From CAIRDP01 sp037134895 (GTDB lineage: Bacteria > Bacteroidota > Bacteroidia > Bacteroidales > FEN-979), in assembly GCA_037134895.1 (NCBI GenBank), contig JBAXLI010000003.1, forward strand, positions 62,001-126,000: a DNA stretch of 64,000 nt. The letters are read 5' to 3'. This document shows, one piece after another, positions 16,725-24,909 of this stretch (the first letter of the stretch is position 1; every line of letters begins with the position of its first letter). The translations under genes were made by a program, and so were the position numbers. The notes beneath the pieces were generated by a model. The model searched no databases, had not been told where the DNA came from, and saw only the letters and a program-made list of their open reading frames with translations.

Positions 16725-18193
16725 GCTATATGAACCCATTCCATACATTAAAAGGATCTGAAATTCTCAGAAATCCAATAGTAGTTGGAATCGTATTAAT
16801 GGCTACCATTATTCTAGGTTTTGCCTTGGCAATTGGAGGCTACATTACCATTGGGATCGTAATAGCTGTACCCATTCTCTTTTTTGCTTTCTACAAACTT
16901 ATTCAAAAGCCTGAGGTCGGAGTGACGTTCGCACTTATCCTTAATTTTTTTGTCATAGGGATGATGAGATATATCCCATTAAAGCTAGGTTATTTAATGG
17001 ACATCTCCTTAATTTCTATTTATTTTGCCATGTTTTTCCATTATTTTAATAAAAAAATCGATCTTAGTCCTGCAAATACTGATTTGACTTATCTTGCGAT
17101 TGTCTGGTTCAGTTACATTTTTCTTGAATTATTTAACCCTGAGGCAGTCAATAAAACAGCATGGTTTGCCTCAATGCGAGGCATCGGTTTATATTTCGTT
17201 TTAATTATACCTCTGATTCAACTACTTTATAATGACCCCAAATACCTTGATCGTTTTTTTAAAATTTGGGGAATTATTTCGATTTTAGCATCGATCAAAG
17301 CTTGGATGCAGCTCAATCTTGGACCTGACCGCTGGGAACAAAAATGGCTTGATGAGGTCGGCGGTTCAACACATATTTTGTACGGAAACCTTAGGGCATT
17401 CTCTTTCTTTTCTGATGCTGGTCAATTCGGAGCTGCACAAGGACAGATTCTTATTATATCATTTATCATTTTGATGAATGAAAAACGGTTAAAGGAAAAA
17501 ATCTTTTGGCTTATTGTACTCGTTACAGGCTATTATGGGATGTCCAGTTCAGGTACCCGGGGTGCAATTTTTGTACCATTGGCTGGTGGAGCATTGTATA
17601 TTATCATTAAAAAAAATGTCAAAATTATTATAATTGGAGTCATTGCTCTGGTAATGATTTATTCCTTTTTCAGATTCACAACAATAGGAAATTCAAATTA
17701 TCAAATCTATCGTATGCGTACTGCTTTTACTCCTGAAGATGATGCTTCTTTCCAGGTCAGGATCAAAAACCAAGCAATTTTTGAGGAATACCTAAAAAGT
17801 AGACCATTTGGAGGAGGAATAGGTCATGCGGGCGAACGTGCCAAGTTATACACAGGAGAAACTTTCCTGTCAAACGTTGCCACTGATAGTTGGTTTGTAC
17901 TTATATGGTCAGAAAGTGGGATTGTAGGTCTGTTCCTACATATGTTTATCCTGGGTTGGATTATTGGCAAAAGTATATATATATGTATGTTTCAATTGCA
18001 AAATAATGAACTGGTGGTCAAATCCACTGCACTTTTATGTGGTTTTTTCGGAATAATTGTTGCCAGTTATGGAAATTCAATACTCGGCCAGTTTCCAACA
18101 GGTTTTTTAATTTATACAAGTATGGCGTTTGTTTTCATGGCTCCTTCATTTGACAAGAGAATTAATTCACCGATGAAATATCCTCTAACCTAA
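16721..18193 (+). CDS. O-antigen polymerase/ligase family protein (Wzy/WaaL-like)
   Basis: A 490-residue protein with about 11-12 membrane helices and a large periplasmic loop (about residues 330-410) that contains SFQVRIKNQAIFEEYLKSRPFGGG and a GIGHAG segment, the usual layout of the Wzy_C domain of O-antigen ligases and polymerases. The pair GMSSSGTRGA before the loop fits the conserved Arg used for the sugar-phosphate donor. In this locus it most likely polymerises repeat units. The gene and its surroundings are visibly more AT-rich than the neighbouring housekeeping genes. Confidence 0.85.
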   Translation: MSYMNPFHTLKGSEILRNPIVVGIVLMATIILGFALAIGGYITIGIVIAVPILFFAFYKLIQKPEVGVTFALILNFFVIGMMRYIPLKLGYLMDISLISIYFAMFFHYFNKKIDLSPANTDLTYLAIVWFSYIFLELFNPEAVNKTAWFASMRGIGLYFVLIIPLIQLLYNDPKYLDRFFKIWGIISILASIKAWMQLNLGPDRWEQKWLDEVGGSTHILYGNLRAFSFFSDAGQFGAAQGQILIISFIILMNEKRLKEKIFWLIVLVTGYYGMSSSGTRGAIFVPLAGGALYIIIKKNVKIIIIGVIALVMIYSFFRFTTIGNSNYQIYRMRTAFTPEDDASFQVRIKNQAIFEEYLKSRPFGGGIGHAGERAKLYTGETFLSNVATDSWFVLIWSESGIVGLFLHMFILGWIIGKSIYICMFQLQNNELVVKSTALLCGFFGIIVASYGNSILGQFPTGFLIYTSMAFVFMAPSFDKRINSPMKYPLT

Positions 18194-18206
18194 TAAAAAA
18201 AGTTAC

Positions 18207-18344
18207 ATGTCAGGTGTTGCAGTATACTTGGTAATTGGGTTTGTCCTTTTCGTCCCATTAGGATTTCTTGTCGGTTTTTTTCAACATAAGAATGATGAAC
18301 AGCGCGAAAATAAAAATAGCCAAACACCTTCATCAGAACCTTAA
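18207..18344 (+). CDS. Small single-pass membrane protein (45 residues)
   Basis: An ATG at 18207, 13 bp after the polymerase stop, opens a 45-codon frame ending in TAA at 18342-18344. The product has one hydrophobic helix (VYLVIGFVLFVPLGFLVGFF) and a polar, charged tail rich in Asn, Gln and Glu. It has the layout of a small bitopic membrane protein that might assist the adjacent polymerase. No homologue is recognised. It could also be a chance frame. Confidence 0.4.
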   Translation: MSGVAVYLVIGFVLFVPLGFLVGFFQHKNDEQRENKNSQTPSSEP

Positions 18345-18413
18345 TTTAGTACTAATACTCCTTTTTGTTAACTTTAACCTTTTCATTATAAATTGGATTA
18401 AATTCGAAAGCTT

Positions 18414-19337
18414 ATGAAAGAAAGATTTCCTCTCGTTTCAATAATAGCAGGGACATATAACCAACCAGAGCTAACCTTAGATTTTATTAAGTCTCTGAAA
18501 CAAATCACTTACCCTAATTATGAGGTCATTATTTTCGATAATGCTTCGGATAAAAAGAAACCCGGCATTATTAAAGAGAGATATCCCGAGATCACCCTGA
18601 TAGAAAACAAGGAAAATCTGGGATATGGAGGAGGAAACAATATTGGTATCAGAGCTGCGAAAGGGAAGTACCTTTTATTGATCAATAACGATGTAGAGGT
18701 TGAACCTGATTTTCTCGAACCACTGGTCGCAAAACTCGAGAGTGATCCAACGATAGCAGTATGCAACCCCAAAATAAGATTCTTTTTCAAACCCGACACA
18801 ATACAGTATATCGGATTTACGGCTATCACTACAATTACTGTCAGGAACGAAGGGATCGGTTATGGGGAAAAGGATACCGGACAATATGAAGAAGACCGGT
18901 TTACCCACTATGGCTGCGGTACAGCAATGCTTCTGCCGATTGAGGCAATTAAAAAAGTTGGATTAATCTCAGAACTCTTTTTCCTTTATTATGATGAAAT
19001 GGATTGGTTTCAGAGATTTAATGATGCAGGGTACAAAAATGCCTATGTGCATAACTCATTGATCTACCATAAAGATTCCATGACCACTGGGGCCATGAGC
19101 CCATATAAAACTTACTTTGTGAGCAGAAACCGCATACTTTATCTCAGACGTAATGTATCCGGATTTAAGTTCTATCTCGCTATCCTTTACCAGTTTCTTA
19201 TCGCGGTTCCCAAAAACATGCTTGTCTTCCTGTTAAAAGGACAGTTCAAGCATTTTATTGCTTTTAAAAATGCCATTGGTTGGCATTTTGCGAATGCATT
19301 TAATCCGGAAGTCCATAAGAATATAAGCCTGGACTGA
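18414..19337 (+). CDS. Glycosyltransferase family 2 (first of tandem pair)
   Basis: A 307-residue GT-A enzyme of the rhamnosyltransferase-like GT2 class. Visible motifs: SIIAGTYNQPELTLDFIKSL, IIFDNASDK, ENLGYGGGNNIGIRAAKGKYLLLINND (in part) with the DXD-like NNDVE, and the acceptor region YDEMDWFQRFNDAGYK with the ED/DE catalytic base. The C-terminal part has a hydrophobic amphipathic helix (FYLAILYQFLIAVPKNMLVF) that probably attaches it to the membrane. The next gene is the same length and the same family and starts 1 bp after this stop, so the two arose by tandem duplication and probably add consecutive sugars. Confidence 0.93.
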   Translation: MKERFPLVSIIAGTYNQPELTLDFIKSLKQITYPNYEVIIFDNASDKKKPGIIKERYPEITLIENKENLGYGGGNNIGIRAAKGKYLLLINNDVEVEPDFLEPLVAKLESDPTIAVCNPKIRFFFKPDTIQYIGFTAITTITVRNEGIGYGEKDTGQYEEDRFTHYGCGTAMLLPIEAIKKVGLISELFFLYYDEMDWFQRFNDAGYKNAYVHNSLIYHKDSMTTGAMSPYKTYFVSRNRILYLRRNVSGFKFYLAILYQFLIAVPKNMLVFLLKGQFKHFIAFKNAIGWHFANAFNPEVHKNISLD

Positions 19338-19338
19338 A

Positions 19339-20262
19339 ATGGGTTTGGCATCCTATCCGCTTGTTTCAATCGTAACGGTTAATTTCAATGGTTCAGAAGA
19401 CACCATTGAAATGATTGAGTCCCTTACAAAAATAACCTACCCAAACATCGAGATCATTGTTGTTGACAATTATTCTGAGAATGACAATCCGCGGACAATT
19501 AAAGATAAATTTCCTGGCATAGTCCTCTATGAAAGTAATTTAAATATGGGCTTTGCCGGAGGAAATAACCTCGGGATCATGCGTGCAAGAGGAGATTATG
19601 TGCTGCTCCTTAATAATGATACCATCGTTGACAAGGGATTTCTTGAACCCCTTGTCACTAGAATGCAGAGAGACCCGAAAATCGGCTGTGTAAGCGCCAA
19701 ACTGAGGTTTTATTATGACCGCAATGTGATTCAGTTTGCAGGATACACCCCTATCAACCACCGCACCATGCGAAGCTTTGCAATCGGGTACCGCGAAAAA
19801 GACAAAGGTCAGCATGATCAGGATAAAGAAACCCCTTACGCTCATGGCGCAGCTATGATGGTTTCGATGAAAGTGATCAAGGAAATAGGAATCATGTCCT
19901 ATATCTTCTTCCTTTATTATGAGGAGGCAGATTGGAGCTACAGAATTAAAAAAGCAGGATATACAATCTGGTACGTCCATAATTCCCTGGTATATCATAA
20001 AGAATCAATAGCTGTTGGCAAGCTCAGCGATTCCAAAGTTTACTACCAGAACAGGAACAGGATTGTTTTCATGAGACGCAATGTAACCGGAAAGGATTTC
20101 TATATCGGTATTCTTTATCAGCTATGTGTTGCCATACCCAAAAACGCTCTCAAGTATCTTGCAAAAGGCAAAATAAATTATTTCCATGCATACCTGAGGG
20201 CTATCGGATGGCATATTAAAAACGCCGTCAATCCTGTTATTCATGATAATCCCCACTTATAA
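19339..20262 (+). CDS. Glycosyltransferase family 2 (second of tandem pair)
   Basis: A 307-residue GT2 enzyme clearly paralogous to the preceding gene: SIVTVNFNGSEDTIEMIESL, IVVDNYSEND, NLNMGFAGGNNLGIMRARG, LLNNDTIVD, YYEEADWSYRIKKAGY and the same C-terminal membrane-associated helix (FYIGILYQLCVAIPKNAL). Sequence identity appears moderate, enough for different donor or acceptor specificity. The 113-bp gap that follows separates it from the CDP-sugar genes. Confidence 0.93.
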   Translation: MGLASYPLVSIVTVNFNGSEDTIEMIESLTKITYPNIEIIVVDNYSENDNPRTIKDKFPGIVLYESNLNMGFAGGNNLGIMRARGDYVLLLNNDTIVDKGFLEPLVTRMQRDPKIGCVSAKLRFYYDRNVIQFAGYTPINHRTMRSFAIGYREKDKGQHDQDKETPYAHGAAMMVSMKVIKEIGIMSYIFFLYYEEADWSYRIKKAGYTIWYVHNSLVYHKESIAVGKLSDSKVYYQNRNRIVFMRRNVTGKDFYIGILYQLCVAIPKNALKYLAKGKINYFHAYLRAIGWHIKNAVNPVIHDNPHL

Positions 20263-20375
20263 ATCCCGCCTGTGAAAAATAATTTGCAATGTCTCAGAGG
20301 TATTATGGGTTTTTGTATTTTTACTCAGGTAAAAGCCTTTTACAGTTTGTGATTTAATAAGTTAAACCAGATCAT

Positions 20376-21152
20376 ATGAAAGTTGTTATTCTTGCAGGCG
20401 GACTTGGCACCAGGTTAAGCGAAGAAACTGATCTGAAGCCGAAACCCATGGTAGAGATTGGTGGAAAACCCATTCTGTGGCATATTATGAAGATATATTC
20501 CCATTACGGGTTTAATGATTTTGTAATCTGCTGCGGATATAAAGGTTACCTTATTAAAAAATATTTTGCGGATTACTTCCTGAACCAGTCCGACGTTACA
20601 ATTGATCTCAGTTCGAACAAAATGGAGTTGCTAAACCTCCAGACCGAGCCCTGGAAAGTGACCCTTGCCGATACAGGCCTGACAACCATGACCGGGGGGC
20701 GTATCAAGCGCATTCAGAAGTATCTCGATAGCAAAACATTCATGCTTACATATGGTGATGGCCTCAGCAATGTGAACATTTCCAACTTGCTCGACTTTCA
20801 TCGAAAAAGCGGAAAACTGGCCACCATTCTCGCCGTTCAGACGGCTGGAAGATTTGGTGCAATTCAATTGGATGATCATAGCCACCAGGTCCGCAGTTTC
20901 AAGGAGAAACCCACAGGAGACGGTGCTTTTATTAATGGGGGATTCTTTGTTCTGGAACCGAAAATATTCGACTACATCCAGGGTGGTGACGAAACAACAT
21001 GGGAAAGAGACCCGCTTGAACACATTGCCCAGGATAACCAATTGATAGCCTTTACACATATAGGTTTCTGGAGGCCTATGGATACCTTGCGTGATAAATT
21101 CGAACTTGAACAGATGTGGAATTCTGAAAAATGTGATTGGAAAGTATGGTAA
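20376..21152 (+). CDS. rfbF: Glucose-1-phosphate cytidylyltransferase
   Basis: A 258-residue sugar nucleotidyltransferase. The N-terminus (MKVVILAGGLGTRLSEETDL, KPKPMVEIGGKPILWHIMK) is the signature of the RfbF/AscA group, which uses CTP and glucose-1-phosphate to make CDP-glucose. Further marks are LTYGDGLSNVN (metal-binding Asp), GRFGAIQLD and FINGGFFVLEP. Length matches RfbF (about 257). It starts the CDP-sugar set, with the CDP-glucose dehydratase gene 1 bp downstream. Confidence 0.96.
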   Translation: MKVVILAGGLGTRLSEETDLKPKPMVEIGGKPILWHIMKIYSHYGFNDFVICCGYKGYLIKKYFADYFLNQSDVTIDLSSNKMELLNLQTEPWKVTLADTGLTTMTGGRIKRIQKYLDSKTFMLTYGDGLSNVNISNLLDFHRKSGKLATILAVQTAGRFGAIQLDDHSHQVRSFKEKPTGDGAFINGGFFVLEPKIFDYIQGGDETTWERDPLEHIAQDNQLIAFTHIGFWRPMDTLRDKFELEQMWNSEKCDWKVW

Positions 21153-21153
21153 T

Positions 21154-22236
21154 ATGGCGCCGAAACGAGAATTTTGGAATGATAAGCGGGTCCTTCTAAC
21201 AGGACATACAGGATTCAAGGGTTCCTGGCTTTGCCTGATCTTGCATCAATTGGGAGCCAAAGTACACGGGTTTGCCTTGGATCCACCTACAAATCCCAGT
21301 TTATTCGAAGAGGCAAAAATCAATGAACTCCTCACCTCGACGATTTGTAACATTCGCGATTATGGCGGATTGCTGAATACCTTGGAACAGGCACAGCCTG
21401 AGATCGTAATTCATATGGCCGCACAGCCCCTGGTCAGGGAATCCTATAAGGATCCAATTGGCACCTATTCAACCAATGTCATGGGTACGGTTCACCTGCT
21501 TGAAGCCTGCCGGCATACGAATTGCGTCAGATCGATCGTCAATGTGACCACTGACAAATGTTATGAAAACAGGGAGTGGCACTGGGGTTACCGTGAAAAT
21601 GAACCCATGGGCGGTTATGATCCGTATTCTAACAGCAAAGGTTGTTCTGAGCTCATCACCTCATCCTACCGCTCGTCATTTTTTAATGTAAAGGAATACA
21701 CCAAACATCGAGTTGCTGTGGCAACCGCAAGGGCAGGAAATGTCATTGGCGGAGGAGATTGGGCCAATGACCGGCTGATCCCTGATTTCATCAAGGCCAT
21801 ATCAAAAGGAGAAGAGGTTCTCATCCGCAGTCCTTACGCAATAAGGCCATGGCAGCATGTATTGGAACCATTGACCGGGTATCTAACACTCGCAGAAAAG
21901 TTGTTCAACGAAGGAGCCAGATTTTCTGAAGCCTGGAATTTCGGTCCCGATGACGTGGACGTCAGAAATGTTGAATGGGTTATAAGAACAATTTGTGAAT
22001 TATGGGGAAAAGGCGCATCCTACAAGGTCGACACGAATCCTCAGCCCCATGAGGCCAACTTTCTCAAACTTGACTGTTCAAAATCCAAAGCAGAATTGAA
22101 CTGGTTCCCCCGTTGGAATCTCGATACCGCTCTCCTCAGTATTGTTGAATGGAACAAAGCCTGGCTCGGTGGAAAAAACATGAGAAACGTGACAGAAGAG
22201 CAGATCAACAGGTATTATTCAGAAAAAACACCATGA
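21154..22236 (+). CDS. rfbG: CDP-glucose 4,6-dehydratase
   Basis: A 360-residue extended SDR enzyme that converts CDP-glucose to CDP-4-dehydro-6-deoxyglucose using bound NAD. The frame opens at 21091 inside rfbF, but the ATG at 21154 gives the usual RfbG N-terminus (REFWNDKRVLLTGHTGFKGSWL, given in part: LLTGHTGFKGSWL) and a 1-bp gap after rfbF, so it is preferred. Other motifs: HMAAQPLVRESYKDP, NVTTDKCYEN, YDPYSNSKG with the Tyr/Lys catalytic pair, and RAGNVIGGGDWANDRLIPD. The end overlaps the next start by 4 bp (ATGA). Confidence 0.96.
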   Translation: MAPKREFWNDKRVLLTGHTGFKGSWLCLILHQLGAKVHGFALDPPTNPSLFEEAKINELLTSTICNIRDYGGLLNTLEQAQPEIVIHMAAQPLVRESYKDPIGTYSTNVMGTVHLLEACRHTNCVRSIVNVTTDKCYENREWHWGYRENEPMGGYDPYSNSKGCSELITSSYRSSFFNVKEYTKHRVAVATARAGNVIGGGDWANDRLIPDFIKAISKGEEVLIRSPYAIRPWQHVLEPLTGYLTLAEKLFNEGARFSEAWNFGPDDVDVRNVEWVIRTICELWGKGASYKVDTNPQPHEANFLKLDCSKSKAELNWFPRWNLDTALLSIVEWNKAWLGGKNMRNVTEEQINRYYSEKTP

Positions 22237-23582
22237 TTACCATTTTAGGCGGAGGAATATCAGGTTTAAGTACTTCTTATCATCTGGGCCATGAAAACTG
22301 TATAATTTTTGAAAAGAAAAACTATATCGGCGGACATGTTTACTCTTATACCAAAGATGGTTTCACCTGGGACGAAGGTCCTCATGTTTCATTTACGAAG
22401 CATGAGTATGTAAAGAATCTATTTCAGAAGAGTGTGAACTCCGAATTCCTTCAGTTTCCGGTAACAATAACCAATTATTATCATGGAAGCTGGATTCCCC
22501 ACCCTGCCCAGAGCAACCTTTATGCTATTCCACAACCCTTAAGAGATCAAGTTCTCGCAGATTTTCTCAGTTCACGCAACAATGCAAAAACCAATCCGGC
22601 TGATTTTGAAGAATGGCTCGTTATGGCATTCGGTAAAACGTTTGCCGAGAATTTTCCCAGAGCCTACACCAAAAAATACTGGACTGATGATCCGAAAAAC
22701 CTGACCACCGACTGGGTTGGTGACCGGGTATTCTATCCTGCCATCGATGATGTGAAAAACGGATATCTGGGTCCACTGAAAAGACAAACCCATTATATAA
22801 CCGAAGTCAGATATCCCAAAGCAGGAGGATACTTGTCATTTTCATATGAACTGACCAAGGGAGCAAATATCCATCTCAATAAAAAAGTCACGCTGCTTTC
22901 ATTTCGGGAGAAAAAAATTCATTTTTCCGACGGGACCATCCATGATTTTGACGAGCTGATCTCTACGATTCCCCTGCCTGAACTGATCGAAATCAGCGAC
23001 GCCCCGGAGGATATTAAAACCACCGCCCGTTCACTCAACTATTCTTCCCTCTTGTTGGTCAATGTGGTTGCAAATCATATGAGCGTTCAGCCTTACCATT
23101 GGCTGTATGTTTATGATCTGGAAAAGTATTCAACCAGGATCACCTGCACCGAAAGTCTTTCTCCCTTGAATGGCAAGCCGCATCAGACAGGAATCCAGGT
23201 AGAAATATATTTTTCTAATTCAAAACAAAAGCTTGAATTGGACGAGGTGATCGCCGGGAAAGTTTGCGAGGAACTGGTGGAAATGGGACTCATCCGGGAA
23301 AAACACAATATTCTGAATATGCATACCAGATGGGCTCCCTGGGCCAATGTAATCTTTGATCATTCTCGAAGAAAAAAACAGGAAATGATTTTCAACTGGC
23401 TTGAGCAATTTGGACTTTCACGTGAGCAGGATGATCTGGATCCAATGACCAATTGGGTATCAAAAGCAGATGAACAAGTGAAACTCGGAAAACTGGTATT
23501 GGCAGGAAGATTTGCCCAATGGAAATATTTCTGGAGCGATGATTGTGTGTTAAGAGGAAAAACAATTGCAGAGAAAAAGTAA
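22233..23582 (+). CDS. FAD-dependent oxidoreductase resembling UDP-galactopyranose mutase / protoporphyrinogen oxidase
   Basis: A 449-residue flavoprotein. The longest frame starts at 22149, but the ATG at 22233 gives the FAD dinucleotide fold right at the N-terminus (ITILGGGISGLSTSYHLG, FEKKNYIGGH) and an ATGA overlap with rfbG. DEGPHVSFTKH and NLTTDWVGDRVFYP recall the flavin and substrate regions of UDP-galactopyranose mutase, while the rest is closer to the broad amine oxidase group. Placed directly after rfbG, it may interconvert pyranose and furanose forms of a nucleotide sugar or oxidise one. This is inference; a desaturase-type reaction cannot be excluded. Confidence 0.75.
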   Translation: MITILGGGISGLSTSYHLGHENCIIFEKKNYIGGHVYSYTKDGFTWDEGPHVSFTKHEYVKNLFQKSVNSEFLQFPVTITNYYHGSWIPHPAQSNLYAIPQPLRDQVLADFLSSRNNAKTNPADFEEWLVMAFGKTFAENFPRAYTKKYWTDDPKNLTTDWVGDRVFYPAIDDVKNGYLGPLKRQTHYITEVRYPKAGGYLSFSYELTKGANIHLNKKVTLLSFREKKIHFSDGTIHDFDELISTIPLPELIEISDAPEDIKTTARSLNYSSLLLVNVVANHMSVQPYHWLYVYDLEKYSTRITCTESLSPLNGKPHQTGIQVEIYFSNSKQKLELDEVIAGKVCEELVEMGLIREKHNILNMHTRWAPWANVIFDHSRRKKQEMIFNWLEQFGLSREQDDLDPMTNWVSKADEQVKLGKLVLAGRFAQWKYFWSDDCVLRGKTIAEKK

Positions 23583-23592
23583 AACGCTGAAT

Positions 23593-24489
23593 ATGGATCA
23601 TGAAATTCTGAAACATAAAACCATCCTCATCACCGGGGCCACCGGGTTCATAGGCAGAAACCTTTTAAAAAAACTGTATGGCCTTGGCTTAAAGGTAATT
23701 GCGGTTGTATACAAAGATGATACGACTTCCCTTCCTATTGAAGAAATTCATTATGATGGCAGTTATCAGAGCCTCGAAACAGCAGCCACAGATAGCAACA
23801 TCGATTTTGTTATCCATCTAGCAACCCAGTTTCTTTCAAACCACAAACCAGAACAGATATCTGCCCTAATTGATGCGAATGTTAAATTCGGAAACCATCT
23901 TTTAGAATTTACAAGACAGAAAAAAATTCCTTTTTTCATAAATACATCAACATATTATGAGTACTACCAGCACGACGGGTACAATCCTCAGAATCTTTAT
24001 GCTGCGACAAAATATGCGTTCGAAACAATTATGAAATATTACGAAGGCGTTACTTCATCCCATTTTGTCACGCTAGAGCTGACCGATACCTACGGGCCGG
24101 GTGATCCAAGGCCCAAGTTTATCAATCTCGTGATCGATGCCATCCGCAAAAAAGAAATCTTTAAAATGTCACCTGGAGAGCAGGAGATTTGTTATTTATA
24201 CATTGATGATGCTGTTGATGCATTTATCTTTTGCATGTGTTTAATGACAAAAAAAATCATTATCAAAAACAGTCATTTTTCAGTATATGCAGATGAAGTA
24301 TTCAAGCTAAAAAATTTAGTTCAAATGGTGGCAAACCTAATGAATTTTGACCTTGTAACTGAAGCAGGTTTTTATCCTTACAGGGAAAGAGAGATCATGA
24401 TATTTAAACCAACTTTCTCCAATTTGCCAAACTGGAAAAGCAAAGTATCAATGAAAGAAGGGCTGAATTTCCTTCTTACAAAACGATAA
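23593..24489 (+). CDS. NAD-dependent epimerase/dehydratase, probable CDP-4-keto-deoxyhexose reductase
   Basis: A 298-residue extended SDR. The ATG at 23593 is preferred over 23566, because the latter overlaps the upstream gene by 17 bp and adds nothing conserved. Motifs: TILITGATGFIGRNLLKKL (NAD binding), VIHLATQF, FINTSTYYEY, YAATKYAFE (Tyr-x3-Lys) and TDTYGPGDPRPKFI. It resembles the RfbJ/RfbS/AscF reductases that perform the last 4-keto reduction of CDP-3,6-dideoxyhexoses. rfbH, the flavin reductase and the epimerase of that pathway lie about 8.5 kb downstream in the same locus. Confidence 0.8.
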   Translation: MDHEILKHKTILITGATGFIGRNLLKKLYGLGLKVIAVVYKDDTTSLPIEEIHYDGSYQSLETAATDSNIDFVIHLATQFLSNHKPEQISALIDANVKFGNHLLEFTRQKKIPFFINTSTYYEYYQHDGYNPQNLYAATKYAFETIMKYYEGVTSSHFVTLELTDTYGPGDPRPKFINLVIDAIRKKEIFKMSPGEQEICYLYIDDAVDAFIFCMCLMTKKIIIKNSHFSVYADEVFKLKNLVQMVANLMNFDLVTEAGFYPYREREIMIFKPTFSNLPNWKSKVSMKEGLNFLLTKR

Positions 24490-24617
24490 TCTCCTCGGTC
24501 ATTTAAAGATTCTGCCTCAATTCTAGATGTTTTTATAGAAAAAATTCTTTAGGTAATCAAAATAACCAAGTAATAATCTCGTCCTTATGACTTTACAGAA
24601 GATGGAAACAATGCAAC

Positions 24618-24646
24618 TTGGTAAATTATATTAAATCGTATTTTTG
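24618..24646 (+). promoter_or_regulatory. Promoter for the ACP-MBOAT-SGNH operon
   Basis: TTG (24618-24620) and TATTTTTG (24639-24646) are 18 bp apart, in a 174-bp gap after the SDR gene. Predicted start of transcription is near 24653, just before the ACP ATG at 24664. The rest of the gap shows nothing recognisable. Confidence 0.45.
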
Positions 24647-24663
24647 GATAAAGTTCAAATATA

Positions 24664-24909
24664 ATGGATCAACAAGCTATAATGATTGTTCTAGAGAAGA
24701 TTTTCGGTGAGGTTATTGATAACAGCAATATTCGATTGAACTCAGAAACAGTCGTTTCTGAGTTAGAGGGATGGGATTCTTTTTCACAGATCCGGCTAAT
24801 CCTTCTTTTAGAAAAATCATTTAACGTTCGATTTACGTCTCAGGAGATTCAATCATGGGCTAATGTGGGAGAACTTTGTCTAACAATTCACCTAAAAACC
24901 ATCTGTTGA
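24664..24909 (+). CDS. Acyl carrier protein
   Basis: An 81-residue four-helix acyl carrier protein. The phosphopantetheine attachment site is Ser39 in EGWDSFSQIRL, a DSF variant of the DSL motif, followed by the helix LILLLEKSFNVRFTSQEI. The acidic character fits the family. It is the first gene of a tight set with an MBOAT acyltransferase (0-bp gap) and an SGNH-like protein, so it probably carries the acyl group that these enzymes place on the polysaccharide. No acyl-ACP synthetase or ketosynthase is near, so loading must come from elsewhere. Confidence 0.93.
   Translation: MDQQAIMIVLEKIFGEVIDNSNIRLNSETVVSELEGWDSFSQIRLILLLEKSFNVRFTSQEIQSWANVGELCLTIHLKTIC

Noticed and set aside
21091..21153. 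In-frame extension of rfbG from 21091
   Set aside because: The extra 21 residues overlap rfbF and do not resemble the RfbG N-terminus; the ATG at 21154 gives a 1-bp gap and the expected start.
20631..21218. Antisense 195-residue frame over rfbF
   Set aside because: Shadow of a strongly conserved gene on the plus strand.
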